A stretch of DNA of 20,101 nt from SW10 sp965657795 (GTDB taxonomy: Bacteria; Verrucomicrobiota; Verrucomicrobiia; Verrucomicrobiales; Akkermansiaceae), in contig CBFHQJ010000093.1 in assembly GCA_965657795.1 (NCBI GenBank), forward strand, positions 1-20,101, read 5' to 3'. The position numbers and the translations under genes were made by a program. Below, one piece after another: positions 1 to 7,325 of the stretch (positions within the stretch are counted from its first letter, which is position 1; each line of letters begins with the position of its first letter). Under the pieces are notes generated by a model, which ran no database searches, was not told the origin of the DNA, and saw only the letters and a list, made by a program, of their open reading frames with translations.

Positions 1-77
1 CCCGGCTGGTGCTCCATCCCCAATCCTCGCAAGATTTCCCCTTGTTGACCATTGAGATTAAATCAGTGTTTCCCTAG
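1..77 (+). repeat. Left copy of a 77-bp perfect inverted end repeat
   Basis: Bases 1-77 are the exact reverse complement of bases 20025-20101. Identity stops sharply at base 78 (g here, a on the other side). Reading inward, both ends of the window begin with the same 77 bases ending in CCCTAG. A shared end of exactly this length is what a de Bruijn assembler run at k=77 leaves when a contig abuts a longer collapsed repeat. The likely biological meaning is that two inverted copies of a longer element, perhaps an insertion sequence, flank this 20-kb segment. No convincing reading frame runs through the copy here. Confidence 0.9.
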
Positions 78-118
78 GTGATTTCCGCCCTCCACCTGCG
101 GGCCAAGCCTTAAATCAT

Positions 119-153
119 AAGCCCTGTGATCGTGCTGATCACGGGGCTTTTTT
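119..153 (+). terminator. Rho-independent terminator for a plus-strand gene outside the window
   Basis: A hairpin with arms AAGCCCTGTGATC and GATCACGGGGCTT (one G-T pair) and a 5-nt loop is followed by a run of T on the plus strand. No plus-strand gene inside the window precedes it. It therefore probably ends a transcript that enters from the left through or beyond the end repeat. Confidence 0.75.
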
Positions 154-310
154 GTCACCAGCTGGATGGTGAAAGAATTATGCCGTCTCACTCGACGTGG
201 AAGTCAGAGGGCATCACCGATACCTTCCCCGGGAATCCGGAGATATTTTCCTTACAACGGGGCAGGTAAATTTAAACATCCCTGACGCAAGGCTAGAATT
301 CCGGCACTCA
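154..310. other. Stretch with no recognisable gene
   Basis: Between the terminator and the tRNA terminator I see no credible coding sequence, RNA gene or repeat. An open frame crosses this part and runs on through the tRNA in antisense, but it has no family resemblance and must be spurious. Confidence 0.5.
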
Positions 311-352
311 AAGAAAACAGAACCCCGCTCCAGCAAGCTGGAGCGGGGTTCT
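311..352 (-). terminator. Terminator of the tRNA-Ser gene
   Basis: On the minus strand a perfect 16-bp stem (arms 319-334 and 337-352, loop of only two bases) is followed by TTTTC at 318-311. The first stem base coincides with the final A of the encoded CCA end, so termination is placed directly after the mature tRNA with no trailer. Confidence 0.85.
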
Positions 353-442
353 GGCGGACCGGGAGGGATTCGAACCCTCGATACGCTTTTGACGTATACT
401 CCCTTAGCAGGGGAGCGCTTTCAACCACTCAGCCACCGGTCC
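352..442 (-). tRNA. tRNA-Ser (anticodon GCT)
   Basis: The minus strand folds as a class II tRNA. The acceptor arms GGACCGG and CCGGTCC pair and are followed by G and an encoded CCA. The D arm contains GGCTGAGTGG, and the anticodon arm is CTCCC-CTGCTAA-GGGAG with anticodon GCT. A long variable arm (TACGTCAAAAGCGTA) is diagnostic of serine tRNA, and the T arm carries GGTTCGAATCC. It decodes AGC and AGU. No gene overlaps it on the same strand, a promoter-like pair lies upstream, and a strong terminator abuts its 3' end, so it looks monocistronic. Confidence 0.97.
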
Positions 443-463
443 GGCGCTCGGTTGAACGGGCGG

Positions 464-492
464 GATATGACACCTCAAATGACCTTCGTCAA
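464..492 (-). promoter_or_regulatory. Probable sigma70-type promoter of tRNA-Ser
   Basis: On the minus strand TTGACG (492-487) is separated by 17 nt from CATATC (469-464), and the tRNA 5' end is 21 nt further on. The -35 box matches five of six consensus bases. The -10 box is weaker, with three of six. Spacing and position fit a tRNA promoter. Confidence 0.5.
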
Positions 493-530
493 TGGTAAGA
501 GCATTCAATTCCAAACTTTTTTTTGACTAT

Positions 531-561
531 AAAAAAAGGCGGCTCGTCAAGAGCCGCCCTT
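531..561 (-). terminator. Terminator of the coiled-coil protein operon
   Basis: On the minus strand the arms GGCGGCTC and GAGCCGCC form an 8-bp G/C-rich stem with a 5-nt loop, followed by seven T. It lies 26 bases past the stop of the gene at 587-1384, so it ends that operon. Confidence 0.88.
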
Positions 562-586
562 TGAAATTTAAGAACTGATTTCCGCC

Positions 587-1384
587 TTAGTTGGAGCGAA
601 CACTTTCAAGAATGACCTGGTCTCCTGGCTGGAGGGCAATGCCATTTCTGAGGGTTCCTGGCTCGACGTCGGCAACCGCACTGTTTGGCTCAAGCTTCGA
701 AATGAGAAGCTTGCCAAGAAGGCGGCCGTTGCGCTGAATCAAGAGCTTGGAATCGCCAGTCAGACCTGACTTCTCCCCTGCTCCGATCACAACAAAGTTC
801 CAGTCATTGTCGACAGCAACGATGGTTGCCTGAAAGGTGTTTCCTTCGACACGCTTGATGCTCTGATTGATTTTCTCAACGATGCGGCTGGTCTCCGCTA
901 GATTCTTGGCAACATCTTCTTCAAGGCGCTTTTTGATGAGACTTGCTTCCTCCTCTTCACCCACGAGCTTCTTCTCCTCAGCTTCCATGTCTTTCACGAC
1001 ACGTGGAACTTCTTCAAGCTCGATCCCAGGGAATTTGGCACGGAGGGCTTCGATCGAATCGTCGATCTTCTTCTTTTCAGCAGCGGCGATCTCAAGATCA
1101 CCACCAACGGAATCCAGAGTGCTCGCAAGTTCGTTTGCTTTTGCCTCAGCTGAAGCCAGCTCGGCCTTCGCCTTGGAGTCTTCTTTCAGGGCAAGTTTGA
1201 GGGCCGCATCAGCAGCCTCTTCTTCGGTCTCCTTCGTCCCGATGTCGCGACTCAGGTTCTTGTTTTTTTGAATCAGATCATCCCGCTGCGCGAGCTGGGC
1301 GGTATAGTTCTCCTTGGCGGTCCAGCCAAAGAAACCAGCAGCACCGATGGCCACAATTGCGAGAGTGTAGAAAATTGACTTCAT
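587..1384 (-). CDS. Membrane-anchored coiled-coil protein (paralogue of its upstream neighbour)
   Basis: 265 residues, no family name recognised. Residues about 4-21 are a hydrophobic N-terminal anchor. Residues about 25-180 are charged Ala/Glu/Lys-rich sequence of coiled-coil type. Residues about 183-262 look like a small beta-barrel: an FVVIGAGEKSGLTG segment, then a strand with RNGRLLGKL, then LQPGDQVI near the end. The C-terminal domain aligns by eye with that of the protein at 1430-2221, so the two are paralogues of nearly equal length. It is the second gene of a two-gene operon (45-bp gap) and is followed by a good terminator. The likely role is a structural or scaffolding envelope protein, with the coil facing the periplasm. 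That is inference from topology. No SD precedes the ATG. Confidence 0.85.
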   Translation of the reverse strand: MKSIFYTLAIVAIGAAGFFGWTAKENYTAQLAQRDDLIQKNKNLSRDIGTKETEEEAADAALKLALKEDSKAKAELASAEAKANELASTLDSVGGDLEIAAAEKKKIDDSIEALRAKFPGIELEEVPRVVKDMEAEEKKLVGEEEEASLIKKRLEEDVAKNLAETSRIVEKINQSIKRVEGNTFQATIVAVDNDWNFVVIGAGEKSGLTGDSKLLIQRNGRLLGKLLISKLEPNSAVADVEPGTLRNGIALQPGDQVILESVRSN

Positions 1385-1429
1385 AAGATGCGAAATTCGT
1401 AGGTTAAGTGTGTTTGTAGGTGTTGCCGG

Positions 1430-2221
1430 TTAGTTCTTTTTCTCTTTATCCGCGGACTCGACCGGAATGACAGTGTCTCCCGGAGCAACGTTTTCGCCCT
1501 CTTTCAGAGAACTTTGAATCACATCTGCAGTAGCCAGGTTGGCTGAGACTGCCTTGACGTTGAGCTCGCCGATCTTTTCTCCTCCGCGCATTACTGCTAC
1601 CTTGGAGCCTCCGATCACTCCGGAGCGCATGCCATCGGCCAAAGTCACGATTCCGAGACGACGGTCGATCGAGCGAATCTTCGTCTTCATGGTCGGGAAA
1701 GACTTGCCTGAAGTAATCTGGCTCTGCTTGTCCTTGGCCGCGACGAGAGCCTCATTGGTGCGGGACTTCTCGCCACGGAGGCGGTCGATCTGGGTATTCA
1801 GACTCTGGACATCGTCCTTCAACTCAGCAATCGAGGCCTGAAGGCGCTCGATCTTTGGTGCCAATCCTTCAATGTCACCGAGTTCCTTGAGCTTCTCTTC
1901 AGCGTCAGCAACTTCTTTCTTGGTGGAAGCAAGTTCCTTTTCTTTGTCGTCAATCTCAGATTGAACAGTCGTGTTCTTCTCGGTCTGAGCCTCAACCTTG
2001 ACGCGGTAGTCATCGCGTGACTTGTTTGCATCGGTAGTATCCGACTCCAGCTGTTTGATACTCGCTAAAAGACCATTGTAGGTCTTGGTGTTGGTCTCGA
2101 GTCGGCCTTGCTCGGCGTCGGTTGCGATTTTCTGTTTCTCGAACTCCTCTTTATTCTTGAAGGCTACAAAAGCCGAAAAGGCGAGGACGATAGCTGATAG
2201 GATGCCAAAAGTATTTACCAT
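1430..2221 (-). CDS. Membrane-anchored coiled-coil protein (first of a paralogous pair)
   Basis: 263 residues from the ATG at 2221. I chose this start because MVNTFGILSAIVLAFSAFVA forms an N-terminal anchor. A longer open frame back to 2401 adds about 60 residues without homology and runs into the divergent promoter region. A long heptad-rich coiled coil covers residues about 22-165. The C-terminal domain (about 180-255) includes GIVTLADGMRSGVIGGSKV, RGGEKIGEL and VAPGDTVIPV. The same order of short strands ending in PGD.VI is found in the next gene. The C-terminal fold may resemble the small beta domains at the ends of other envelope coiled-coil proteins such as MreC, but this is only a structural guess. 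It is divergent from the ABC exporter gene. Confidence 0.85.
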   Translation of the reverse strand: MVNTFGILSAIVLAFSAFVAFKNKEEFEKQKIATDAEQGRLETNTKTYNGLLASIKQLESDTTDANKSRDDYRVKVEAQTEKNTTVQSEIDDKEKELASTKKEVADAEEKLKELGDIEGLAPKIERLQASIAELKDDVQSLNTQIDRLRGEKSRTNEALVAAKDKQSQITSGKSFPTMKTKIRSIDRRLGIVTLADGMRSGVIGGSKVAVMRGGEKIGELNVKAVSANLATADVIQSSLKEGENVAPGDTVIPVESADKEKKN

Positions 2222-2360
2222 GGGATGTGTGTCGTAAGGTGTTGTTTGAATGAAGCTACTGGCCTTGGCGGGCATCCGGCAATCAGAAAATTCACCTAAA
2301 AATGAATTATTCGAAAGAACCTTATGTCTTTTGCACTCTATCGCTTGCATCTGCGGGGGA

Positions 2361-2381
2361 AGGAGACAGTTTGCCGGCGTG
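2361..2381 (+). promoter_or_regulatory. Ribosome binding site and GTG start of the ABC exporter
   Basis: AGGAG at 2361-2365 lies 13 nt ahead of GTG at 2379-2381. The spacing is longer than ideal. The alternative ATG at 2250 would add 43 residues that do not resemble an exporter N-terminus. The GTG start gives a protein of the usual family length. Confidence 0.55.
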
Positions 2382-4094
2382 TCGAGCGTCCTCCGAGTCA
2401 TTGGTTATTTGAAGCGATATCCCCTGCTTGGGGGATCCCAGTTCCTCTGCGCCTCTATTATGGCGGGTTCGGTGATTGTTTTCCCCCTCGTGACCAAGCA
2501 CATCACCGGAGATATCATCCCAAATGAACGATTTGACGCGTTTATTCCCTGGGTCTTGCTCGGTTTGCTGAGCTTTTTCCTGAAGGATGCCTTAAACTGT
2601 GCCCGCATCATCCTAAACAATCACTTCGAACAACGAGTGATTTTTGACATTCGCTCAGACCTTTACCGGAAGATTCAGAGACTCCCCTTGAGATGGTTCG
2701 ACAGTCGCCGAACCGGCGATATCATGACTCGGGTGGTCGAAGATGTCACCGCAATGGAACGAATTCTTATCGATGGCATCGAGTTGGGTCTCATTTCAGT
2801 GATTCAAATTTTGGCGGTCGGGATTACGATGTATTGGCTGGATCCTACCGTCGCATTATGGGCCACCCTCCCCATCCCATTCCTCGCCATGGGAGCATGG
2901 GTTTACACTCGAAATGCCCGTGGAAGATATAAGGCCCAGCGCGATGCTGCCTCGGATTTGAATGCGGTCCTGCACGACAACATCGCTGGAATTCGCCAAA
3001 TTAAGGCTTACGCCGCCGAAAAGGATGAACATGAACACTTCAATGGACTCTCTGGTGCTCTCCGCAAGGCGACCCTGCGGATCATGAAATGGTGGGCCTT
3101 CTATAATCCCAGCATGTCCTTCTTTAACAGTATGGGCTACGTGCTTGTGCTTGGATTCGGAGGTCATGCCGTGATGCAAGGCACGATGGATTTCGACGAA
3201 CTCCTGACCTTCTTCCTCCTTCTTTCGCTTTTCTATGAACCCGTCAGCAAACTCCACCAATTGAATCAGATGGCCTTATCCTCCCGGGCCGCGGCGGACC
3301 GGGTTTTTGAGATTTTGGATTCGGACGACGAACCGGATGCTGCGAGCGGAACTCCTCTCCCCCGCCCCGTCAAAGGCGCGGTTGAGTTCAATGGAGTTAG
3401 CTTTGCCTACGATGAAGATCAGCCAACACTCGACAGCGTTTCTCTTATCGCAAAGCCCGGCCAAACCATTGCTTTGGCGGGTTCGACCGGTGCCGGCAAA
3501 TCAACCATCGTCAACCTGCTCTGCCGTTTCTATGAATACGACAGCGGTTCCGTCCTCATTGACGGCAAGGAACTCAACACCTTGGCAAAAGGCTCACTCC
3601 GGGATGCCATCGGCTACGTGACACAGGAAGCCTTCCTCTTCAACGGAACCGTTCGCGAAAACCTCTCGCTCGCAGATCGCAAAGCCGATGACGATTCAAT
3701 CTGGAAAGCGCTCGAAGCCGCCAAAGCCGCCGAATTCGTCCGCGCCTTGCCTGAACAGCTCGACACCAATGTCGGCGAGCGCGGCGTCAAACTTTCCGGC
3801 GGAGAAAAGCAGCGACTCTCAATTGCCCGGGCTCTCCTCAAAGACCCGCCCATCCTGCTTCTCGATGAAGCAACGGCTTCCGTCGACAATCAGACCGAGC
3901 TCCTGATTCAGCAGGCACTCGATGAATTGATGAAGAATCGCACCTCCATCGTCATCGCCCACCGGCTCTCGACGATTCAGAACGCCGATCGAATCTACGT
4001 CCTGCAAAAAGGTCGGGTGATCGAAGAAGGAGCCTACGACGAACTCCTCGATCACGGAGGAAAATTTGCGGAGTTAGCTAACACGATCAAATAG
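2379..4094 (+). CDS. ABC exporter, MsbA-like fused permease/ATPase
   Basis: About 571 residues from GTG 2379, the usual length of a half-size exporter. An N-terminal six-helix type I exporter domain spans about residues 5-310. It includes the conserved intracellular-loop segment QRLPLRWFDSRRTGDIMTR. The ATPase domain follows: Walker A GSTGAGKST near residue 368, a Q-loop in YVTQEAFLFNGT, the signature LSGGEKQRLS near 471, Walker B ILLLDEATAS near 491, and the H-loop in IVIAHRLST near 524. All catalytic motifs are intact. The family works as a dimer in the inner membrane and exports lipids (MsbA moves lipid A core), peptides or drugs. The substrate here cannot be read from sequence. It is transcribed away from the coiled-coil operon through a 157-bp shared upstream region and is probably monocistronic. 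Confidence 0.92.
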   Translation: MSSVLRVIGYLKRYPLLGGSQFLCASIMAGSVIVFPLVTKHITGDIIPNERFDAFIPWVLLGLLSFFLKDALNCARIILNNHFEQRVIFDIRSDLYRKIQRLPLRWFDSRRTGDIMTRVVEDVTAMERILIDGIELGLISVIQILAVGITMYWLDPTVALWATLPIPFLAMGAWVYTRNARGRYKAQRDAASDLNAVLHDNIAGIRQIKAYAAEKDEHEHFNGLSGALRKATLRIMKWWAFYNPSMSFFNSMGYVLVLGFGGHAVMQGTMDFDELLTFFLLLSLFYEPVSKLHQLNQMALSSRAAADRVFEILDSDDEPDAASGTPLPRPVKGAVEFNGVSFAYDEDQPTLDSVSLIAKPGQTIALAGSTGAGKSTIVNLLCRFYEYDSGSVLIDGKELNTLAKGSLRDAIGYVTQEAFLFNGTVRENLSLADRKADDDSIWKALEAAKAAEFVRALPEQLDTNVGERGVKLSGGEKQRLSIARALLKDPPILLLDEATASVDNQTELLIQQALDELMKNRTSIVIAHRLSTIQNADRIYVLQKGRVIEEGAYDELLDHGGKFAELANTIK

Positions 4095-4255
4095 TCTCAA
4101 ATCCTTGACTATCAGCACTCATAAAAGAATCTTTTTGGAAATTTCGATGAATCCGCGTCGAAGACGCCCTGATTTTTGATCACCCATCGACAAAACCGCA
4201 CTTCCGGCTACGTTTTTTAACAAGCACCTCGGTGCTGCCGGATTTTATTCCTGCG

Positions 4256-4316
4256 GGAGACCAGCCGGCTTTGTGCGAAGCGGCTCCGGATTGGTCTCCG
4301 GAGCCGCTTTTTTTTT
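4256..4316 (+). promoter_or_regulatory. Possible attenuator: terminator with a competing hairpin
   Basis: GGAGACCA at 4256-4263 is perfectly complementary to TGGTCTCC at 4292-4299. That second stretch covers the loop and part of the 3' arm of the terminator at 4279-4316, so the two pairings exclude each other. A small hairpin AGCCG/CGGCT lies between them. This is the layout of an attenuator or of a small RNA with a 3' terminator. No ligand-binding riboswitch consensus is recognised. Confidence 0.35.
4279..4316 (+). terminator. Rho-independent terminator upstream of the cytochrome gene
   Basis: A 12-bp perfect stem (AGCGGCTCCGGA with TCCGGAGCCGCT, loop TTGGTC) is followed by a long T run. 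It lies 184 bases beyond the ABC exporter stop and 38 bases before the cytochrome gene start. It could end a long exporter 3' end, a small RNA, or a leader of the next gene. The remaining intergenic bases (4095-4255) contain no gene that I can see. Confidence 0.85.
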
Positions 4317-4354
4317 ATCTCTAACATGCGCTATCCTTTCTACAAATATCGCCA

Positions 4355-6832
4355 ATGAAAGCCCTCGCCTTCACCATCCTTCTCACCATCACCGCAACCG
4401 CGGCCGTGGATTTTAATCGCGACATCCGCCCCATCCTCTCCGACAAGTGCTTCCACTGTCACGGCCCGGACGAAGAAACCCGGGAAGCCGAACTCCGGCT
4501 CGACACCTATGAAGGAGCTACCGAAGGTGGAGAATTCGAGGTCCCTGTCGAACCCGGCAAGCCCGACGAATCGGAAGTCATCGCCCGCATCCTCAATCAG
4601 GATCCGGATGAAATCATGCCTCCGCCCGAAACCCACAAAAAGGTCACCGACAAGGAACTCGAGCTTCTCAGGCAATGGATCGAGGAAGGCGCGGAATACG
4701 ACGATCCCTGGACTTATAAAAATCCCGTCAAACATCCCGCCCCCACCGTCCAAACCAAAGACTGGCCCGTTAACTTCGTCGACCGCTTCATCCTCTCGCG
4801 ACTCGAAAAGGAAGCCATCCCGCCTTCGCCCGATGCCGATCCCGTCACCCTTCTTCGCCGACTTCACTTCGACCTCATCGGCCTACCACCCACTCCAACC
4901 GACCGCGATCGCTTTTTAGCCGCCTTTCAAAGCAACCCTCAGACCGCCATTGAGACCGAAGTCGACAACCTTCTCGCCTCCCCCCACTTCGGTGAGCGTC
5001 TCGCCATCTACTGGCTCGACCTCGTTCGCTATGCCGACACTGTTGGCTACCACGGCGACCAGGATCACAACATCTCACCTTATCGCGACTACGTCATCCG
5101 CGCCTTCAACGAGAACATGCCCTTCGACCGCTTCACCCGCGAACAACTGGCCGGCGACCTCCTCCCCAATCCAACCCAGCAGCAACTCGTTGCCACCGGT
5201 TACAACCGCCTCCTCCAAACCACCCACGAAGGCGGCCTTCAACAAGCCGAATACCGCGCCATTTACCAAGCCGACCGCGTTCGTAATGTCTCCGCCGTCT
5301 GGATGGGAGCGACTGTCGGCTGCGCGCAATGCCACGATCACAAATACGATCCCTACACCGCCAAAGACTTCCACACCCTTGGCGCTTTCTTCGCCGACAT
5401 CGACGACGAGCAGCACTTCACCTCCGGCACCAATGCCCTCCCCACCCGTCGCCCGCCCGAAATCCCGGTCATGACGCCCGCCCAACAAGCCGAACTCGAT
5501 TCGCTCAACAAAACCCTCAACGATCTCTCCAAAGGACAGCGATACGAAATCGCCCGCCTCATTAGAGAATCCGCCGACCGGGCTTCCCGAGCCAAAAAAG
5601 CCAAGAACGCTGCCGAAAAAAAGAAATGGTCCGATGGCCTTCAGCGCACCAACGCCGCCCTCGCCAAACTCATCTCCGGTGAGCAACTCACCCAATGGAA
5701 GGCCACCGAAGCCCGACGCAAAAAAGTCGAATCATCCGGCCGACTCACCATGATCACCCGGTCGCTCAAAACGCCACGCATTTCCCGAGTCTTCCCCCGC
5801 GGAAACTGGCTCGATGAATCGGGCGAAATCGTCCAACCCGCCGTCCCTCATTTCCTTCCCCAAATCAAAAAGGAAGGACGCCAAACTCGCCTCGATCTCG
5901 CCAACTGGCTCACCGACCCCCAAAACGGCACCGGTGGACTCACCGCCCGCGTCACCGCAAACCGCCTCTTCTACCTCTTCTACGGCACCGGCCTCTCCCG
6001 TTCGCTCGGAGACTTCGGCGGCCAAGGCCAACCACCCTCCAACCCCGAACTCCTCGACCGCCTCGCCGTCGAATTTTACGAATCAAATTGGAATCTCAAA
6101 AAGCTCGTCAAAACCCTCGTCACCTCGCGAGCCTATCGCCAATCCTCTCTGGTCCCGTACAACCTCCGCGAGCGTGATCCTTATAACGAACTTCTAGCCC
6201 GACAAGCCCGCTTCCGCCTCCCGGCCGAGATCGTCCGCGACAACGCCCTCGCCCTTGCCGGCCTCCTTGTCAGCGACCTCGGCGGCGCGTCAGTCAAACC
6301 CTACCAACCCAGCGGCTACTATCGCCACCTCAACTTCCCAACCCGGAAATACAAACAAGACACCGGCGCCAAAATCTACCGCCGCAGTCTTTACATCCAC
6401 TGGCAGCGTCAATTCCTCCACCCCATGCTCAAAGCCTTCGATGCTCCCAGCCGCGAAGAATGCACCGCCGAGCGCCCCAAATCAAATACACCCGTCGCCG
6501 CCCTCAATCTCCTCAACGACCCCACCTTTGTCGAAGCCGCCCGCGTCTTCGCCGAACGCATTCTCAAAGAAGCCAAACCCGACAACCTAGCCCGCCTTCA
6601 CCACGCCTTCGACCTCGCCCTCAACCGACTCCCCACCGAAGACGAGCGCAAAACCATCGGCCAACTTCTCACCTACGCTGAAGCCGACTTCAAAAAGAAC
6701 CCCGCTTCTGCAACAGCCCTCATCAACATCGGCCAAACCAAACCGGGCAATTCCGATTCCGTCCTCCTCGCAACGTGGACTACGGTGTCGCGGGCCATTT
6801 TGAACCTCTCGGAAACAACAACGCGGAATTGA
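4355..6832 (+). CDS. Planctomycete-type cytochrome c protein (PSCyt1-DUF1549-DUF1553)
   Basis: 825 residues with a signal peptide at about 1-17. The PSCyt1 region starts with DFNRDIRPILSDKCFHCHG, so a CxxCH heme motif at C32-H36, and runs to about residue 110 (IMPPP, LLRQWIEEGA). DUF1549/PSCyt2 spans about 130-350, with RLHFDLIGLPPTP, LASPHFGERLA, RYADTVGY and a second CxxCH in CAQCHDHKYDP at C323-H327. DUF1553/PSD1 occupies the C-terminal half (LANWLTDPQNGTGGLTARV.. to AILNLSE near the end). The C-terminus is complete for this family. Such proteins abound in Planctomycetota and Verrucomicrobiota and are usually paired with a DUF1501 gene. Their biochemical role is unproven, though c-type heme and export suggest periplasmic redox work tied to polymer breakdown. 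Here the DUF1501 partner is downstream but separated by an inserted cassette. Confidence 0.95.
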   Translation: MKALAFTILLTITATAAVDFNRDIRPILSDKCFHCHGPDEETREAELRLDTYEGATEGGEFEVPVEPGKPDESEVIARILNQDPDEIMPPPETHKKVTDKELELLRQWIEEGAEYDDPWTYKNPVKHPAPTVQTKDWPVNFVDRFILSRLEKEAIPPSPDADPVTLLRRLHFDLIGLPPTPTDRDRFLAAFQSNPQTAIETEVDNLLASPHFGERLAIYWLDLVRYADTVGYHGDQDHNISPYRDYVIRAFNENMPFDRFTREQLAGDLLPNPTQQQLVATGYNRLLQTTHEGGLQQAEYRAIYQADRVRNVSAVWMGATVGCAQCHDHKYDPYTAKDFHTLGAFFADIDDEQHFTSGTNALPTRRPPEIPVMTPAQQAELDSLNKTLNDLSKGQRYEIARLIRESADRASRAKKAKNAAEKKKWSDGLQRTNAALAKLISGEQLTQWKATEARRKKVESSGRLTMITRSLKTPRISRVFPRGNWLDESGEIVQPAVPHFLPQIKKEGRQTRLDLANWLTDPQNGTGGLTARVTANRLFYLFYGTGLSRSLGDFGGQGQPPSNPELLDRLAVEFYESNWNLKKLVKTLVTSRAYRQSSLVPYNLRERDPYNELLARQARFRLPAEIVRDNALALAGLLVSDLGGASVKPYQPSGYYRHLNFPTRKYKQDTGAKIYRRSLYIHWQRQFLHPMLKAFDAPSREECTAERPKSNTPVAALNLLNDPTFVEAARVFAERILKEAKPDNLARLHHAFDLALNRLPTEDERKTIGQLLTYAEADFKKNPASATALINIGQTKPGNSDSVLLATWTTVSRAILNLSETTTRN

Positions 6833-6849
6833 GATTTGAACAGTGAGAT
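6829..6849 (+). repeat. Left arm of 21-bp inverted repeat
   Basis: The arm starts TTGAGATTTGAACAGTG and is matched perfectly by its reverse complement at 7307-7327. Its second to fourth bases are the TGA stop codon of the cytochrome gene. Confidence 0.9.
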
Positions 6850-6862
6850 TTTAACACGAACG

Positions 6863-7237
6863 ATGAACGGGACCGAACCACCACCGAATCTGGGAGACCG
6901 CCTTTTGTCCTATGCCACCCGAGTGGTTCGTCTTAGCGAAAAGCTTGGCAGGACCTTCGCGCAACAGCACAGCCCAAAACAACTCCTCCGTTCCGGCACC
7001 TCGCCTATGGCCCACCACGCCGAAGCACAATCAGCCGAGTCCAATGCCGACTTCATTCACAAACTCAAAATTGCCCTCAAAGAGCTCCGCGAAACTCACC
7101 GCTGGCTCCAGCTCATCCAAAATGTCCCACTTATCGAGAAGCCTGAATCACTCAACTCTCTCATCGACGAAACCGACCAACTCGAACGCATCCTAAACGC
7201 CTCCATCACCACCGTAAAATCCCGCCCCCGCAAATAA
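6863..7237 (+). CDS. Four-helix-bundle protein, S23/23S rRNA intervening-sequence type
   Basis: 124 residues from ATG 6863 (an in-frame TTG at 6836 lies inside the inverted repeat and is less likely). The family pattern is clear: an N-terminal helix with DRLLSYATRVVRLSEKL, then QLLRSGTSPMAHHAEA, then SNADFIHKLKIALKELRETH with RWLQLI, and a final helix LIDETDQLERILNASI. This matches four-helix-bundle proteins such as the products of 23S rRNA intervening sequences and is related to the Avd accessory protein of diversity-generating retroelements. No reverse transcriptase or repeat pair of a retroelement is present here. The protein is likely a basic oligomeric nucleic-acid-binding bundle; its function in free-standing genes is unknown. 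It sits in the same direction as both flanking genes, within the inverted-repeat cassette. Confidence 0.9.
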   Translation: MNGTEPPPNLGDRLLSYATRVVRLSEKLGRTFAQQHSPKQLLRSGTSPMAHHAEAQSAESNADFIHKLKIALKELRETHRWLQLIQNVPLIEKPESLNSLIDETDQLERILNASITTVKSRPRK

Positions 7238-7325
7238 CCTCGCCTCTCAAGCAAGTTCAAATCTCAGAGCCCATCCCCTCGCCACCCAAGCAAGTTCAAA
7301 GTTCAGATCTCACTGTTCAAATCTC
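7238..7325 (+). repeat. Degenerate short direct repeats behind the four-helix-bundle gene
   Basis: Two imperfect copies of a unit with a 39-bp period start at 7238 and 7277; both contain CAAGCAAGTTCAAA. The 11-mer GTTCAAATCTC occurs at 7255-7265 and 7315-7325, with a variant GTTCAGATCTC at 7301-7311. The right arm of the inverted repeat is made from the last copy. Repeated use of the same short word suggests growth by slippage or repeated end duplication. Confidence 0.75.

Noticed and set aside
197..526. Plus-strand open frame of 109 codons
   Set aside because: It runs through the tRNA-Ser gene in antisense and through two terminators, and shows no family resemblance.
2250..2378. N-terminal extension of the ABC exporter to ATG 2250
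   Set aside because: The 43 extra residues do not look like exporter sequence, and an AGGAG precedes the later GTG; the GTG start gives the family length.
2222..2401. N-terminal extension of the coiled-coil gene to an ATG at 2401
   Set aside because: It would put 60 unstructured residues before a clean N-terminal anchor and overlap the exporter start region.
5075..5695. Minus-strand open frame of 206 codons
   Set aside because: Opposite the DUF1549 region of the cytochrome gene; its Gly/Val/Glu-rich composition is what antisense of C-ending codons gives.
6863..7237. Avd accessory protein of a diversity-generating retroelement
   Set aside because: The fold family is related, but there is no reverse transcriptase, template repeat or variable repeat in the window.
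7238..7325. CRISPR-like array
   Set aside because: Only two to three degenerate short copies, no regular spacers and no cas genes.
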